This document shows, piece after piece, positions 5,196-5,798 of a DNA stretch of 5,798 nucleotides (within the stretch, counting starts at the first letter, position 1; each line of letters starts with the position of its first letter). A program made the translations under genes and the position numbers. Location: the NCBI GenBank assembly GCA_009838595.1, contig VXRI01000043.1, positions 1-5,798 on the forward strand, given 5' to 3'. Origin of the DNA: Chloroflexota bacterium. GTDB lineage: Bacteria > Chloroflexota > Dehalococcoidia > Lucifugimonadales > JADFKI01. The notes beneath the pieces are model-generated. The model ran no database searches. It was not told the DNA's origin and saw only the letters and a list, made by a program, of their open reading frames with translations.

Positions 5196-5798
5196 TTAGT
5201 TATTCACCGGCGGCGCGAATAGGGATATGCGATTGCCAGAGATGTCGTTGAAGATGGCGATTGAGCCAAATCCGCCCGGTATATCACCGGGCTGCATCAG
5301 CGCAGTTCCGCCTAGGCTAACTGCCTTGTCGAGATAGCCCTGCAGGTCGTCCACGCCTATAGCGATGCCCGGCTCGTTCGGTGGCATGCCTTCCATATGC
5401 TGGAATATGCCACCGCCAATGCCGTATTCACCGGCTTGTTGTACTAGGCGGTACGGCACGCCATCAGGCATATCCACAGCATTAATCTGCCAGCCAAAAT
5501 TCTTGGTGTAAAAGTCTTCCAGCGTCGCCGCGTCGCTGCCGCCAAGTTCGAAATGCACGACCGGCGGCGCATCAACTTTCGGCGGCATCACGCCATCCCA
5601 ATCAGGCGATTGCGCGTACAATCCGATTGCATTCTGCGCGGGGTCGAGGAACATCGCTATGGAGCCGACTCCCGGCGCAATCTCAGTCGGCGGAACGATT
5701 GTCGAACCGCCGTCTTCGCCAATCTTGTCCAGCGACGCTTGAAGGTCATCAACTTCAATGTAAAAGGTAATGAAATTGTCCATGCCGTCCATGTACTC
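5196..5798 (-). CDS. Tandem two-domain VOC family protein, partial (N-terminus beyond right edge)
   Basis: The frame is open to the window edge, giving 200 visible residues. Counting from the first visible Met (5792), residues 7-62 are the second half of one VOC domain and residues 77-193 are a complete second domain, with FELGGSDAATLEDFYTKNFG (81-100) as its first module. The two second modules are clearly homologous: residues 12-58 align without gaps to 145-191 with about 23 identities, including VDDLQ, LDK, GG and GSIA. The 133-residue offset is one domain length, so the full protein should be near 265-270 residues, as in two-domain VOC proteins such as Cfp30B. The Met at 5792 falls inside the first domain and is unlikely to be the true start. 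The last-ligand position of domain 2 is Ser190, not Glu, so metal binding is doubtful. Function beyond the fold is unknown. Confidence 0.88.
   Translation of the reverse strand, partial: EYMDGMDNFITFYIEVDDLQASLDKIGEDGGSTIVPPTEIAPGVGSIAMFLDPAQNAIGLYAQSPDWDGVMPPKVDAPPVVHFELGGSDAATLEDFYTKNFGWQINAVDMPDGVPYRLVQQAGEYGIGGGIFQHMEGMPPNEPGIAIGVDDLQGYLDKAVSLGGTALMQPGDIPGGFGSIAIFNDISGNRISLFAPPVNN

Overview
The window is a moderately GC-rich stretch of bacterial chromosome carrying six protein-coding genes, two of them cut by the window ends. No RNA gene, CRISPR array, transposase or phage gene is visible. The protein styles (a cytoplasmic gamma-glutamyltransferase-like hydrolase, an AcoX/COG3199-type NAD kinase homologue, a ROK sugar kinase, VOC proteins and GNAT) and the use of GTG and TTG starts remind me of environmental Chloroflexota such as SAR202 or Dehalococcoidia-like lineages. 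That placement is an impression and not a demonstrated assignment.

Layout. Bases 1-354 (minus strand) hold the N-terminal 118 residues of a GNAT acetyltransferase that starts at a GTG codon and runs off the left edge. Bases 355-659 are non-coding and contain an imperfect palindrome with an ATTCC/GGAAT core (404-452) and a nested stem-loop (599-641) just past the 3' end of the next gene. Bases 660-1616 (minus) encode a ROK-family sugar kinase with intact nucleotide, catalytic and zinc motifs. A 171-base divergent intergenic region separates it from 1788-2783 (plus), an NAD kinase-fold protein with a TTG start. That gene is followed at once, by a 5-base gap or a 4-base overlap depending on the start, by 2789-4384 (plus), a gamma-glutamyltransferase-family Ntn hydrolase without a signal peptide. 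These two genes almost certainly form a translationally coupled pair.

After a 248-base convergent spacer with two small hairpins come two minus-strand VOC (glyoxalase/bleomycin-resistance fold) genes. The first is a single-domain protein (4633-5061). The second is a tandem two-domain protein (5196 to beyond 5798) whose N-terminus lies outside the window. A promoter-like sequence for the single-domain gene begins directly against the stop codon of the two-domain gene.

How the genes fit together. The only strong functional link is the NAD kinase-like/Ntn-hydrolase pair, which suggests a small catabolic operon acting on an amide or gamma-glutamyl-type compound. The ROK kinase is divergently transcribed and may be unrelated. 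The window looks mostly like ordinary metabolic gene content, and I see no convincing undescribed system. The points most worth a second look are the operon pairing, a Gly-to-Thr change in the hydrolase's presumed oxyanion loop, and the palindromic repeat.
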